The notes beneath the pieces were generated by a model. The model saw only the letters and a program-made list of their open reading frames with translations, was not told the DNA's origin and searched no databases. The translations under genes and the position numbers were made by a program. From positions 1,612,001 to 1,676,000 of the forward strand of contig NZ_CP030261.1 of NCBI RefSeq assembly GCF_003312915.1: a stretch of 64,000 nt of DNA, in the 5' to 3' direction. This document shows, one piece after another, positions 9,736 to 19,752 of the stretch; within the stretch, counting starts at the first letter, position 1, and the number at the start of each line of letters is the position of its first letter. This stretch comes from Flavobacterium fluviale (GTDB lineage: Bacteria > Bacteroidota > Bacteroidia > Flavobacteriales > Flavobacteriaceae).

Positions 9736-12700
9736 ATGAAATTGACAAAATTACTTATTTTTTGTATTTCGTCTTTACTGTTTTCAGTTATCGCATTTGC
9801 TCAGGATGTTACGGTAACGGGAATCGTTAATGATGAAAGCGGATTACCCGTCCCAGGGGCATCCGTTTTAGTAAAAGGAACAAATAAAGCTACGGCTTCT
9901 GATTTTGATGGGAAATTTCAGATCAGTGTTCCATCAAACGGAACTTTGATTATTAGTTTCGTAGGTTTTGAAACTGCTAATGAGGTAATAAACGGAAGGA
10001 CAAAAGTCAACGTGGTTCTTAAAGCAGTGTCTCAAAGTTTAAATGAAGTTGTTGTTATCGGTTATGGTACACAAAAGAAAGCCTTAATAACTGGTGCTTC
10101 TACCAACTTAAAAGGTGAAACTATTCAAGATTTAAATACTGGATCAGCAATGGAAGCCCTTCAAGGAATTGCTCCGGGAATTAGCGTTACTAGAAATAGT
10201 GGTGCTCCAGGTGCTGGTACAAAAGTTACCATTCGTGGTTTGGGTACAGTTGGAAATTCAGATCCTTTGTATATCGTCGATGGTGTGACTGTTGGAAATA
10301 TCGATTATTTAAGCCCTTCAGATATTGAGTCTTTGGATGTTTTAAAAGATGCGGCTTCTGCGGCAATTTACGGGTCTAGAGCTGCAAACGGTGTTGTTTT
10401 GGTTACAACCGTTAAAGGTCGTAAAGGAAGACCGGCTAGAATTAGCTATGATTCTTTTTATGGAATTCAAAATATTTATAAAAATGTAGATCCTCTTAAT
10501 GCACAAGAATACATGTACATTATGGATGAAGCGCGTGTTAATGATGGACTTGCTCCGAACGACTGGCAGGCTATATTAACAAATAATGCTTTTTTAGAAA
10601 ATAATTATCCAGGTGCGGGTGTTCAATATGGTAATGAAATCTGGCAAAACCTTCAAAATGGATGGAAAGGTACAAATTGGATTAATGAAATGTCTAAAAA
10701 AGATGCACCGGTAGTAAGTCATGCTCTTAATATCACAGGTGGAAGCGAAGATATCACTTATTCATTTGGACTTTCTTATTATGATCAAGACGGTATTATT
10801 GGAGGCAATATTGTAGATGCTGGATTTAAAAGGCTGACTGCAAGAATGAACACTCAAATGGTCTTGAAAAAGAACGACAGCCATAGTATTATTACTGTAG
10901 GCGAGAATGTAACTTTTACTAGTTCGCAAAATAGAGGTGTATCGAATGGAAATATTTATGGTAATGATTTGCATAATGCAATTACTCAAAATCCGTTACA
11001 GCCAGCTTATTGGCAGCCTTCTATCGATAGAAATATAAACGAATTTGGGTTTTCACCTTCTTTAGATGGTTTATCTACAACTCAAACAAACCCTTTGGCA
11101 GTGTTATTTTACAGAAGTAACTACAATTATCCTAAAGATTATAAAATTGCAGGAAATGCTTTTGTAGAGATCGAACCACTTTCAAATCTTAGATTTAAGT
11201 CGGTTTTTGGTATAGATTCATGGTTTGGACAAGGCAGATCAATGAACCCAACTTATCATTTAGGAGTATTGTATAATGATGCAGTTGATGGCGCTTCGCA
11301 ATATTCTTATTTTGGTGCTAATTCAACATGGACTAATACAGTTTCTTACCAAAAACAATTTGGCAATCATAATTTGAACGCTGTTGTCGGAATTGAACAG
11401 TTTAAAAATATTGTGAATAACAATTTAAATGGCTCTAGAAATGGACTTTTATATCCTGGAGATCCTAGATATGCTTATATAAATAATACTAAGCCTGCTA
11501 GTTCAATAGGTGATATTAGTAATTCTGGATTTGATTCTGCTGCTGGTGGCGGAGGTTTGATGTCGTATTTTGCTAGAGCACAATATGACTATAAGGAAAA
11601 ATATCTTCTTTCTGCTGTTATACGTCGAGATGGTTCTTCAAATTTCGGAAATGGTTACAAATACGGTAATTTCCCTTCACTATCTGCAGGTTGGGTAATT
11701 TCAAAAGAAGATTTTATGTCTAGTACGTCAAAGACCATTAACTTCTTAAAATTAAGAGGAAGCTGGGGACAAAATGGTAATCAGGCAATTCCTGCTTTTA
11801 TTTACTCTTCTACAATTGCTTATGCTTTTCCTGGATACTTTTTTGGAGATACAAAACCTGTTTCTGGACCAACAGCATATCCTGCAAGGGTTCCTAACCC
11901 AGCAGTTAGCTGGGAAACATCTGAACAGCTAGATTTTGGATTGGATGCAAGTTTATTTGATTCAAAATTAGGAATCACATTTGATTGGTATAACAAGACA
12001 ACTAGAGACTGGCTGGTTGAAGCTAAACCTCCAGGAACTTCAGGAGCAGCACCTCCTTACATTAATGGTGGAGATATTGAAAATAAAGGTTTTGAAATCT
12101 CTGTGAGCTGGAAAGACAAAATAGGCGATTTTAAATATGGTCTTACTGTGAGCGGGGCTGCAAATAAAAATAAAGTTACAAAGGTTGCAAATGCTGATGG
12201 TATAATTCATGGGCCAAGCCACGTGTTATCGCAAGGAACTTCAGAAATATCAAGAGCGCAGATTGGTTACCCAATTGGATATTTTTACGGATTTAAAACT
12301 GCTGGAATTTTGCAAAACCAACAAGAAGTTAATGAATATGTAGGTCCAAGCGGACAACCTTATTTTGCAGATCAACGCCCTGGAGACGTTCGCTTTGTAG
12401 ATTTAAACCAAGATGGGATTATCGACGAAAAAGATAAAACAATGTTAGGAGATCCAAATCCAGATTTCCAATTAGGTATTCAGTTAAATTTTGAATATAA
12501 AAATATTTATTTGAACACTACAATGGCTGGAAAATACGGCATGCAGGTTATGCAGTCTTACAGATCATTTTCTGACAGTCCAAAACAAAATTACACTTCA
12601 GATGTTTTTGATCGCTGGCATGGAGAAGGAACTTCAACAAAAATGCCTCGTTTAAGTTCGGTGTCAAATAGAAATTCAAATGAGATATCTGATATTTACA

Positions 12701-12963
12701 TGCAGAACGCAGATTACTTAAGAATCAATAATTTAACAGTTGGTTATAACTTTAATGATGTATTAAAAGATGTTAAATTCATTAGTAATCTTAAATTTTA
12801 TGTGGCAGTAAATAACTTATACACTTTCACTAAATACGATGGGATGGATCCAGATGTTCGTTGGGGAGGAGACAGTACAAACTTTCAATGGGCTTCAGGA
12901 ATTGACTTAGGATTATATCCACAGTCAAGAACAGTGATGTTTGGCTTTAGTGCAGATTTTTAA
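9736..12963 (+). CDS. SusC-like TonB-dependent outer-membrane receptor (module 1)
   Basis: The product has 1075 residues. It has a signal peptide ending near FAQDV, a CarboxypepD_reg domain (about 25-100), a TonB-box-like stretch LNEVVVIGYGTQKK (about 101-114), a plug (about 115-225 with LYIVDGV and LKDAASAAIYGSRAANGV) and a beta-barrel ending in an aromatic residue (FGFSADF). SusC proteins import oligosaccharides together with a SusD lid. It heads the operon with susD1 and a lipoprotein, 16 bases before susD1. Its signal peptide and leader are almost the same as those of the second SusC at 16616, which suggests a shared origin. Confidence 0.95.
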   Translation: MKLTKLLIFCISSLLFSVIAFAQDVTVTGIVNDESGLPVPGASVLVKGTNKATASDFDGKFQISVPSNGTLIISFVGFETANEVINGRTKVNVVLKAVSQSLNEVVVIGYGTQKKALITGASTNLKGETIQDLNTGSAMEALQGIAPGISVTRNSGAPGAGTKVTIRGLGTVGNSDPLYIVDGVTVGNIDYLSPSDIESLDVLKDAASAAIYGSRAANGVVLVTTVKGRKGRPARISYDSFYGIQNIYKNVDPLNAQEYMYIMDEARVNDGLAPNDWQAILTNNAFLENNYPGAGVQYGNEIWQNLQNGWKGTNWINEMSKKDAPVVSHALNITGGSEDITYSFGLSYYDQDGIIGGNIVDAGFKRLTARMNTQMVLKKNDSHSIITVGENVTFTSSQNRGVSNGNIYGNDLHNAITQNPLQPAYWQPSIDRNINEFGFSPSLDGLSTTQTNPLAVLFYRSNYNYPKDYKIAGNAFVEIEPLSNLRFKSVFGIDSWFGQGRSMNPTYHLGVLYNDAVDGASQYSYFGANSTWTNTVSYQKQFGNHNLNAVVGIEQFKNIVNNNLNGSRNGLLYPGDPRYAYINNTKPASSIGDISNSGFDSAAGGGGLMSYFARAQYDYKEKYLLSAVIRRDGSSNFGNGYKYGNFPSLSAGWVISKEDFMSSTSKTINFLKLRGSWGQNGNQAIPAFIYSSTIAYAFPGYFFGDTKPVSGPTAYPARVPNPAVSWETSEQLDFGLDASLFDSKLGITFDWYNKTTRDWLVEAKPPGTSGAAPPYINGGDIENKGFEISVSWKDKIGDFKYGLTVSGAANKNKVTKVANADGIIHGPSHVLSQGTSEISRAQIGYPIGYFYGFKTAGILQNQQEVNEYVGPSGQPYFADQRPGDVRFVDLNQDGIIDEKDKTMLGDPNPDFQLGIQLNFEYKNIYLNTTMAGKYGMQVMQSYRSFSDSPKQNYTSDVFDRWHGEGTSTKMPRLSSVSNRNSNEISDIYMQNADYLRINNLTVGYNFNDVLKDVKFISNLKFYVAVNNLYTFTKYDGMDPDVRWGGDSTNFQWASGIDLGLYPQSRTVMFGFSADF

Positions 12964-12979
12964 TATTAATACAATCGAA

Positions 12980-14686
12980 ATGAAAAAACTAAAATATATT
13001 ATAGCAGTTTCTGCAATTTTCATGGCAGCAAGTTGTGATGATTATCTAGATCAGGATAATCTTGGAGAAAAAGGCTTAGACACTTATTATAAGACACCAA
13101 CAGATATCGAAGAAGCAATGTCAGGTGTTTATAATGCTATTTATACAACAAATATTCATAGTGAAGAACAGATGGCTGCCAATTTGATGGATAATATGAT
13201 GTTCGGCGGCGGTGGTCCTGATGATAAAACAGCAAAATGGGTAGATAATTTTGAAGATCCAGTTGAAGATACTTATCACGATATGTGGAAACAATCTTAC
13301 AATGGTATTTCAAGAGCGAATGCTATTATTGAGTCAATCCCTGTAGCAGATTTTTCTAAGCATTTTAAAACTCCTGCTGAAGCTGAAAATTTTAAAAAGC
13401 AAGCATTGGGAGAAGCTTTATTTATGAGAGCTTTCTTTTACTTCAGATTGGCTAAATTTTTTGGAGGAGTACCACTTATTATGACGTATGACGCTGATAG
13501 ATATGTAGGCAGATCAACTTATTCAGAAACTTTTGCAGTTATAGCATCAGATTTAAAAGCGGCGATAGAGACAATGCCTGCTACACCTGTTACTAGTATT
13601 CCAACAGCAAGATACGGCCATGCAAACAAATGGGTTGCTGAGGCATATTTAGCACGTGTGTATTTGTTTTACACTGGATATATGACTAATATTGAAAAAC
13701 AAGCTACTGCAGATCTGCCTCTTGTTGATGGTGGTTCTATTACTGGAACGCAAGTTGCTTCTTATTTAAATGATTGTATCAATAATAGTGGTCATAAATT
13801 GGCTTCTGATTTTAGAAATCTTTGGGCATATTCTTATGTGAACATCAGCGCTGGAACTAATGTATTACCTTGGGCTACAACAGAAGGTTTGTCATGGGTT
13901 GGTCAAGATGGTGTCAGTCCAACTTTTGGAACAGGAAACTTCGAAACTATGTTCGTGCAAAGATTTTCTTTTGGTGACTGGGGCTGGACAAATGGTAATA
14001 TTTATACCAATAGACTTGCTTTGTTTAATTCGATGCGTGGTAACTCACAAGTGCCATTTGGTGAAGGCTGGGGATGGTGTACAATTAACCCAAAATTATA
14101 TAGCGGATGGTCAGATCTTGATCCAAGAAAAAGAGGTTCTATTATTGAAGTTGGAAGAGCAGATCAGGGAACAGCTGGTTATGCAAGAGATAAAGGAGAT
14201 CATGAAACAGGTTATTTCAATAAAAAATATACTTCATTGCAGCATGATAATGGTGCAGGATCAAATGTAGGTATGTTTGTTCAATTGTACGATTGGTCAA
14301 ATGCTGATATGCAGTTAATGCATGCACAGGATTTCATCTTCATGCGTTTTGCAGATGTGTTATTAATGCACTCAGAAATTACTCAAACGCCAGATGGAAT
14401 TAATGCAGTTCGTTTAAGAGCAAAATTAGGACCTGTTGGATATTCTTTAGATGCTATAAAAGATGAGCGTTTGCACGAATTTGCTTTTGAAGGTCTACAC
14501 TGGTTCGATTTACTACGCTGGGGAGATGTTGAAAGTGCATTTAATGATGTAATTCCAGTAAGAAATTCAGGCGTTGATGCTAATTACAGCGTTAAATATA
14601 GACCAGAAACTAAAGGTTTAGTTCCAATTCCGGAAACAGAAATGAGGGTGCTAAATGGAGTGTATACACAAAATCCAGGTTGGTAA
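12980..14686 (+). CDS. SusD-like nutrient-binding surface lipoprotein (module 1)
   Basis: The product has 568 residues from the ATG at 12980. An upstream in-frame start at 12941 overlaps susC1 and would spoil the signal peptide, so 12980 is preferred. The lipobox is FMAASC (Cys about 19). RagB/SusD hallmarks are the helical TPR core (FKKQALGEALFMRAFFYFRLAKFFGGVPL) and the C-terminal DERLHEFAFEGLHWFDLLRWGD. SusD binds glycan at the surface and closes over SusC. It is coupled to susC1 by a 16-base gap. Confidence 0.94.
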   Translation: MKKLKYIIAVSAIFMAASCDDYLDQDNLGEKGLDTYYKTPTDIEEAMSGVYNAIYTTNIHSEEQMAANLMDNMMFGGGGPDDKTAKWVDNFEDPVEDTYHDMWKQSYNGISRANAIIESIPVADFSKHFKTPAEAENFKKQALGEALFMRAFFYFRLAKFFGGVPLIMTYDADRYVGRSTYSETFAVIASDLKAAIETMPATPVTSIPTARYGHANKWVAEAYLARVYLFYTGYMTNIEKQATADLPLVDGGSITGTQVASYLNDCINNSGHKLASDFRNLWAYSYVNISAGTNVLPWATTEGLSWVGQDGVSPTFGTGNFETMFVQRFSFGDWGWTNGNIYTNRLALFNSMRGNSQVPFGEGWGWCTINPKLYSGWSDLDPRKRGSIIEVGRADQGTAGYARDKGDHETGYFNKKYTSLQHDNGAGSNVGMFVQLYDWSNADMQLMHAQDFIFMRFADVLLMHSEITQTPDGINAVRLRAKLGPVGYSLDAIKDERLHEFAFEGLHWFDLLRWGDVESAFNDVIPVRNSGVDANYSVKYRPETKGLVPIPETEMRVLNGVYTQNPGW

Positions 14687-14713
14687 TATTAATAACTACT
14701 AATAATTAGAAAG

Positions 14714-15505
14714 ATGAAAATTCATAATATAAAATATTTATTAATTGCTGCGTTTGTGCTTGTCTTTTCGGCATGTGACCCAATTGTAGACGAGCAGCAA
14801 CTGACAAATTCGACAGATGTTGCAGGGGTTAATTTAACGGTGGCTCACAGTACTCCTGGAGGAAATAAAATTACCTTAAAGATGGATACTCCGGGTGTAA
14901 CAGGTTATTGGGATTATAACCTAGGAAAGGCTTTAACAAATGAAGTAACTGTTGTATATCCAATTCCTGGAAAATCTACATTTACTTTTATTGGAACTTT
15001 AGGAGGTGAGTTTTTTAGCAAAACAATTGATGTACAGATTGATAAATTAGATACTCGTCTAGATCAAGATTGGTACGATTTAGTAAGTGAAAATACTGTT
15101 GCAGGTAAAACATGGGTTTTTGATGGAGCTGCAGGTACAGGTGCGATGTTCTGGTTTATGTCGCCTCCAGATAATCCTGATTCGGCTATGAGTGCTTGGT
15201 GGAATGCAGGAGATTGCTGTCCTCCACTTGATGTAAGCGGAAAAATGCATTTTGACTTAAATGGTGCCGCAAATTACAATCATTACGAAACTGCAGCAGC
15301 TGCAGCTGAGAAAGGAAGCTTTGTTTTGGATCCTACTAATAAAAAATTGATTATCCAAAATTCAAAAATCTTAGGTTATGAAGCTGGAAATACAGCTAAT
15401 GAATATAACATTATCACACTTACCGAAGATAAATTAGTATTATATGTGCCAAGAAGTTTAAAAGATCCTGGTACAGGCTGGACATTTGTTTATAAGCCAC
15501 AATAA
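14714..15505 (+). CDS. PUL surface lipoprotein, probable glycan-binding protein (module 1)
   Basis: The product has 263 residues with a lipoprotein signal (lipobox FSAC, Cys about 21). The N-terminal part looks like a short beta-sandwich of PKD/Ig type (GNKITLKMDTPGVTGYWDYNLGK). The C-terminal part, rich in Trp and Tyr with an unusual GDCCPPLDV, is not recognised. Its place directly after susD fits a SusE/SusF-type or SGBP surface glycan-binding protein. That role is inferred from position; the sequence gives no catalytic motif. Confidence 0.6.
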   Translation: MKIHNIKYLLIAAFVLVFSACDPIVDEQQLTNSTDVAGVNLTVAHSTPGGNKITLKMDTPGVTGYWDYNLGKALTNEVTVVYPIPGKSTFTFIGTLGGEFFSKTIDVQIDKLDTRLDQDWYDLVSENTVAGKTWVFDGAAGTGAMFWFMSPPDNPDSAMSAWWNAGDCCPPLDVSGKMHFDLNGAANYNHYETAAAAAEKGSFVLDPTNKKLIIQNSKILGYEAGNTANEYNIITLTEDKLVLYVPRSLKDPGTGWTFVYKPQ

Positions 15506-15522
15506 TTTCATGTTAGTTATTT

Positions 15523-15556
15523 TCGAAAAAGGAAGACTAAAAATTTCCTTTTTCGA
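15523..15556 (+). terminator. Terminator hairpin after module 1
   Basis: A perfect 12-bp stem (15523-15534 with 15545-15556) is followed by TTTTTC, 17 bases after the lipoprotein stop. Confidence 0.75.
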
Positions 15557-15648
15557 TTTTTCAAACATTTTATATTTCATTCAGTGTTAGAATGAAATAT
15601 TTAGAAGATTTAAACTATGGTTAGTTTAAGTTAAGTTTATTGCCTGGG

Positions 15649-15674
15649 TAGCCCATAATTTCGATTATGGGCTA
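15649..15674 (+). terminator. Second terminator after module 1
   Basis: A perfect 11-bp stem (15649-15659 with 15664-15674, core TAGCCCATAAT) has a 4-base loop and a long T run. The same core and the preceding TTAAGTTAAG-like text recur after module 2 at 22198-22226. Confidence 0.85.
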
Positions 15675-15826
15675 TTTTTTTTATACTCTACACTAATTTT
15701 TTTCCCCTTACTTATTAATAAAGTTTTTAATATCGAATTACTTTTATAAGCAGCTGATTTTTAAGATAATTTAGAATTAAATGCTGCTTAACGAATATTC
15801 TGATCTAAGAGGAAGACATTAGATGT

Positions 15827-15864
15827 AAATAAAGCCCTAAAATAAGCGTTTTAAGGCTTTATTT
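15827..15864 (-). terminator. Minus-strand terminator-like hairpin
   Basis: Arms 15827-15842 and 15849-15864 pair over 16 positions with one mismatch around AAATAAAGCC. It lies downstream, in the minus direction, of the remnant frame at 15973-16098, so it may be the old terminator of that gene. Confidence 0.5.
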
Positions 15865-15972
15865 ATTGAATTTCAGTCTGATATATGTGTCCAGCTAAAT
15901 GCTGAAGCCATTAACTCCTGAAAAAAAAAACCTTTTCTTCAATTATTCGGGCTGTAAATGGCAGTTAAATAC

Positions 15973-16098
15973 TTAAATAACTACTCCTATTCTTCTACGG
16001 TTTTCTTTCAGATCAAATGTTTTAATTGATTGATGATAAGAAGTATTTTCAATTAATTCATTTCCTCTTTTAGAATTTAAATTCTCAACTATTCGCAT
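15973..16098 (-). pseudogene. Possible C-terminal gene remnant (41 residues)
   Basis: A minus-strand frame from ATG 16098 to TAA at 15973 encodes a basic peptide that contains NLNSKRGNELIENTSYHQ and ends ENRRRIGVVI. The open frame extends upstream past the ATG for about 12 more codons (including NHFWR) to a TAG. The residue mix is protein-like, unlike the surrounding A/T-rich DNA, and a terminator-like hairpin follows. I do not recognise the family. It could be a true small gene, since GGAGA sits just before the ATG. Confidence 0.3.
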
Positions 16099-16568
16099 TC
16101 TCCAAAAATGATTTTTAACGTCAAAATTTTTCTATTTTATCTCTTATTTGAGTAAAATTTGAACGTTATTTTATTTCTAAAAGTTTAAATATAGGATTTT
16201 ACTTATTTAAAATTTTATTGTTGATAATGTAAAAAAAGTAGTGTAAAAATATGATATTCTTGGTTTGATGATTTTCTTAAATTCTGCATGTTAAGTAATT
16301 GTAAAACTTTATATAATAAGAGATTAGAATATTTTTAAGAGTACTACCTCGTTGTAGTTTAAGGGATTTTTAGAGCAGTTTTGGTCATTTTAACCATATG
16401 TAGTGTTTATTACAAATATTAACTTTTCTTTAGTACTATTTTTTATTTTATTAAATATTTAAAAATCAAATAATTATGTTTTTTTTGATGTGTTTTTATA
16501 ATATTAAAACTTTAAAAATGATGTGTTTTTGTAATGATTTTTAAATGCGAAATGTGAAAATTTAGTTT

Positions 16569-16576
16569 TACTATTG
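16569..16576 (+). promoter_or_regulatory. Possible -7 element for the second SusC operon
   Basis: TACTATTG departs from TAnnTTTG at one base, the same base as the candidate before susC1, and at the same distance (47 bases) from the ATG. The 43 bases after it match the first leader at 42 positions. Confidence 0.35.
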
Positions 16577-16615
16577 CATCAAATTACTAATTAATTAACC
16601 AAAATTTTTAGAAAA

Positions 16616-19600
16616 ATGAAATTAACAAAATTACTTGTTTTTTGTATTTCATCTTTGTTATTCTCGGTTATAGCTGTGGCGCAGGATGTCACAGTAAGTG
16701 GAATGATAAGCGATGAAAGTGGAATGCCTGTTCCAGGCGCAACAGTTTTATTAAAAGGGACTACGAAATCTACTGCGTCTGACTTTGACGGGAAGTTTCA
16801 AATACAAGTTCCATCAAACGGAACTTTGACAATTACATTTATAGGTTACACTACAGTAAATGAAGCTGTAAATGGACGAACAAAAATCTCAATTCAATTA
16901 AAACCAGAATCACAATCTTTAAATGAAGTTGTTGTTGTTGGATATGGTACTCAAAAGAAATCTGTTGTAACTGGTGCAATTTCAAGTGTCAAAGCATCTG
17001 ATTTAGAAGATTTGCCAATCACTAGGGTGGAGCAGTCTCTTCAAGGTAGAGTTTCTGGTGTTACCATTGCAGCAAATGCCGGACAGCCTGGTTCTTCTTC
17101 TACAATACGTGTGAGAGGTATTACTTCTTTTGGAAATAATGAACCGCTTTGGGTTGTTGATGGTGTAATTGTAGATTCAGGAGGTATTGGTTATTTGAAT
17201 CAATCTGATATTGCTTCTATGGAGGTTCTTAAAGATGCAGCATCTCAGGCTATTTATGGAGCTAGAGCAGCAGCAGGGGTAATTCTTATTACTACTAAAA
17301 AAGGTAGATCTGGAAAAATGAGTGTTAACTATAATGGTTATACTGGTTTTTCTGCTGCAGCAAGAAAACTGGATTTATTAAATGCTACTGAGTATGCAAC
17401 TATAATGAATGAGAGATATGCAAACGGCTATACTCCAGATCCGAACAAACCTTATACTTTGCCATATGCAAATCCATCTTCTTATGGAACAGGAACAGAC
17501 TGGCAAAAAACAATTTTTAATGACAATGCTCAAAAATTAGGGCACGAATTAAGTTTATCGGGAGGAAATGATGTTTCAACTTTCTATGTTTCTTTCGGAT
17601 TATTAGATCAAGAAGGGATCGTGGCAACTCCAATTTCAAACTATAACAGAAAAAATATTCGTTTAAATTCAACTCATAAAATTGTAAAAGGACTAATTTT
17701 TGGTCAGACTTTAGGTTATTCTCATGAAAAAAATGTTGGAATTGGAAACACGAATAACGAATATGGAGGACCACTAAGTTCTGCTATCAATTTAGATCCA
17801 ACAACGCCGGCTGTCGTAACTGATCCTGCTGTTGCAAGTGGATATCCATACAATCAAAATTATATTTTAAGAGATCCAAACGGAAATCCTTATGGTGTTT
17901 CTCAAGTAGTAACTCAAGAGATGAGTAACCCACTTGCCTATATTCAAACAAGATTAGGAAATTATGGATGGTCTGATAATTTTGTTGGAAATGCTTACTT
18001 AGAATTAGAAGCGATTAAAGGCTTAAAAATTAGAAGTACTTTAGGAGGTAAATTAGCATATTGGGGTTCAGAAAGCTTTACACCGGTATTTTACTTTAAC
18101 TCTTCTACTATTAACCCAAATAATAGTTTAACACGAAATACAAATAGAGGTTTTGGATGGAACATCGAAAATACGGTTTCATATACAAAACAAATTGACG
18201 ATCATAACTTTACTGTATTAGTTGGTCAAGGAGCTTATATCGATAATATTACTTCGGGATCTACAGTTACTTACAAGAATTTGCCAGCAACTAATTTTGA
18301 TGAAGCTACTTTTAATTCAGGTGCTGTAACAGATGATATTACTGCTTCTGCTTCTGACGGTTATGAGCATAAAGTGACGTCATTATTTGCAAGATTGAAT
18401 TATGATTACAAAGAAAAATATCTTGTTACAGGTATTGTTCGTCGCGACGGTTCTTCTCGTTTTGGTCAAAATAACAAATACGGAACTTTTCCATCATTCT
18501 CTTTAGGATGGGTGCCTACAAAAGAAAATTTCTGGCCGGAAAATAAAGTAGTTACACAATTAAAGTTTAGAGGTGGATACGGAATTACAGGTAGTGATGC
18601 TATTGGAGATTTCAAATTCTTACCAACAATTGGATCAGGTAGAAATTATACAATTGGAAATCAAGGTTCTGTTGTAATTGGTAATAGTCCAAATGCGCCT
18701 TCTAATCCAGATTTGAAATGGGAGGAAACAAGTCAAGCCAACGTTGCTTTTGACATTACCTTCTTTAATGATTTGTCTTTAACAACTGATTTTTATATTA
18801 AAAAATCTACTGGTATTTTACAAGACATCGATTTACCAGGTCACGTTGGAAGTCCAGGAAGACCATCTGCAAACATTGCAGACATGAACAATAAAGGTAT
18901 TGATTTAGAATTATCTTACCGTAAAAAAGTGGGACAGGTCAACATAGGTTTAAGTGGAAATATTTCATACTTAGAAAACGAAGTTACGAACTTAGGAAGA
19001 GGTATTCAATTTATCTCCGGAGATGCTTCGTTCCAGAATATGGGACCAGTTACAAGAACGCAGGTAGGACAGTCATATAACTCTTTCTACGGATTTAAAA
19101 CGCAGGGTATTTTTCAAAATCAAGCAGAAATTAACGCTTATACGAATGCTTCGGGCGGTTTAATTCAGCCAGGTGCAAGACCAGGAGATTTTAGATGGCA
19201 GGATCTTAATGGAGATGGATCAATTACAGACGATGATAAAACTTTCATCGGAAGTCCGCTTCCAAAATACACATATGGTTTTACAATAAATTTAGATTAC
19301 AAAAACTTCGATTTATTAATTTTTACTCAAGGAGCAATAGGAAACAAAATTTTCCAAGGTCTTCGTCGTCTGGATATTACTGATGCTAACTATCAAACAT
19401 CTGCATTAGGACGTTGGACAGGTGAAGGATCTACTAATTCTTATCCAATTTTATCTTCAGTTGATAATAATAAAAACTTTTCAAACCCATCAGATTTTTA
19501 TTTAGAAGATGGAGATTACTGGAGAATAAAAACAATTCAAGTTGGATATACTTTGCCAAGTGATGTAGTATCAAAAGCAGGTCTTTCAAAAACTAGACTT

Positions 19601-19741
19601 TATTTGACAGGTGAAAATTTATTGACATTTACAAGATACTCTGGTTATGATCCAGAAATTGGAGGAGGAGTTTTAGGTATTGATAAAGGATATTATCCGC
19701 AAGCTAGAACTGTAATGTTAGGGGTTAATTTACAATTTTAA
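16616..19741 (+). CDS. SusC-like TonB-dependent outer-membrane receptor (module 2)
   Basis: The product has 1041 residues with the same layout as the first SusC: a signal peptide ending VAQDV, a CarboxypepD_reg domain, TonB-box region SLNEVVVVGYGTQKK (about 100-114), a plug with LWVVDGV and LKDAASQAIYGARAAAGV, and a barrel ending GVNLQF. The first 30 residues are nearly identical to the paralogue at 9736, while the barrels differ strongly, so the two transporters probably take different oligomers. It is 11 bases from susD2. Confidence 0.95.
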   Translation: MKLTKLLVFCISSLLFSVIAVAQDVTVSGMISDESGMPVPGATVLLKGTTKSTASDFDGKFQIQVPSNGTLTITFIGYTTVNEAVNGRTKISIQLKPESQSLNEVVVVGYGTQKKSVVTGAISSVKASDLEDLPITRVEQSLQGRVSGVTIAANAGQPGSSSTIRVRGITSFGNNEPLWVVDGVIVDSGGIGYLNQSDIASMEVLKDAASQAIYGARAAAGVILITTKKGRSGKMSVNYNGYTGFSAAARKLDLLNATEYATIMNERYANGYTPDPNKPYTLPYANPSSYGTGTDWQKTIFNDNAQKLGHELSLSGGNDVSTFYVSFGLLDQEGIVATPISNYNRKNIRLNSTHKIVKGLIFGQTLGYSHEKNVGIGNTNNEYGGPLSSAINLDPTTPAVVTDPAVASGYPYNQNYILRDPNGNPYGVSQVVTQEMSNPLAYIQTRLGNYGWSDNFVGNAYLELEAIKGLKIRSTLGGKLAYWGSESFTPVFYFNSSTINPNNSLTRNTNRGFGWNIENTVSYTKQIDDHNFTVLVGQGAYIDNITSGSTVTYKNLPATNFDEATFNSGAVTDDITASASDGYEHKVTSLFARLNYDYKEKYLVTGIVRRDGSSRFGQNNKYGTFPSFSLGWVPTKENFWPENKVVTQLKFRGGYGITGSDAIGDFKFLPTIGSGRNYTIGNQGSVVIGNSPNAPSNPDLKWEETSQANVAFDITFFNDLSLTTDFYIKKSTGILQDIDLPGHVGSPGRPSANIADMNNKGIDLELSYRKKVGQVNIGLSGNISYLENEVTNLGRGIQFISGDASFQNMGPVTRTQVGQSYNSFYGFKTQGIFQNQAEINAYTNASGGLIQPGARPGDFRWQDLNGDGSITDDDKTFIGSPLPKYTYGFTINLDYKNFDLLIFTQGAIGNKIFQGLRRLDITDANYQTSALGRWTGEGSTNSYPILSSVDNNKNFSNPSDFYLEDGDYWRIKTIQVGYTLPSDVVSKAGLSKTRLYLTGENLLTFTRYSGYDPEIGGGVLGIDKGYYPQARTVMLGVNLQF

Positions 19742-19752
19742 AATTTAGAATC

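Larger units (their letters stand above)
15506..16615. other. Long gap between the two SusCD modules
   Basis: These 1110 bases hold two plus-strand terminators, a minus-strand hairpin (15827-15864), a short minus-strand reading frame that looks like a gene remnant (15973-16098), then AT-rich DNA leading to the conserved susC2 leader. No complete larger gene is seen on either strand. Confidence 0.7.
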
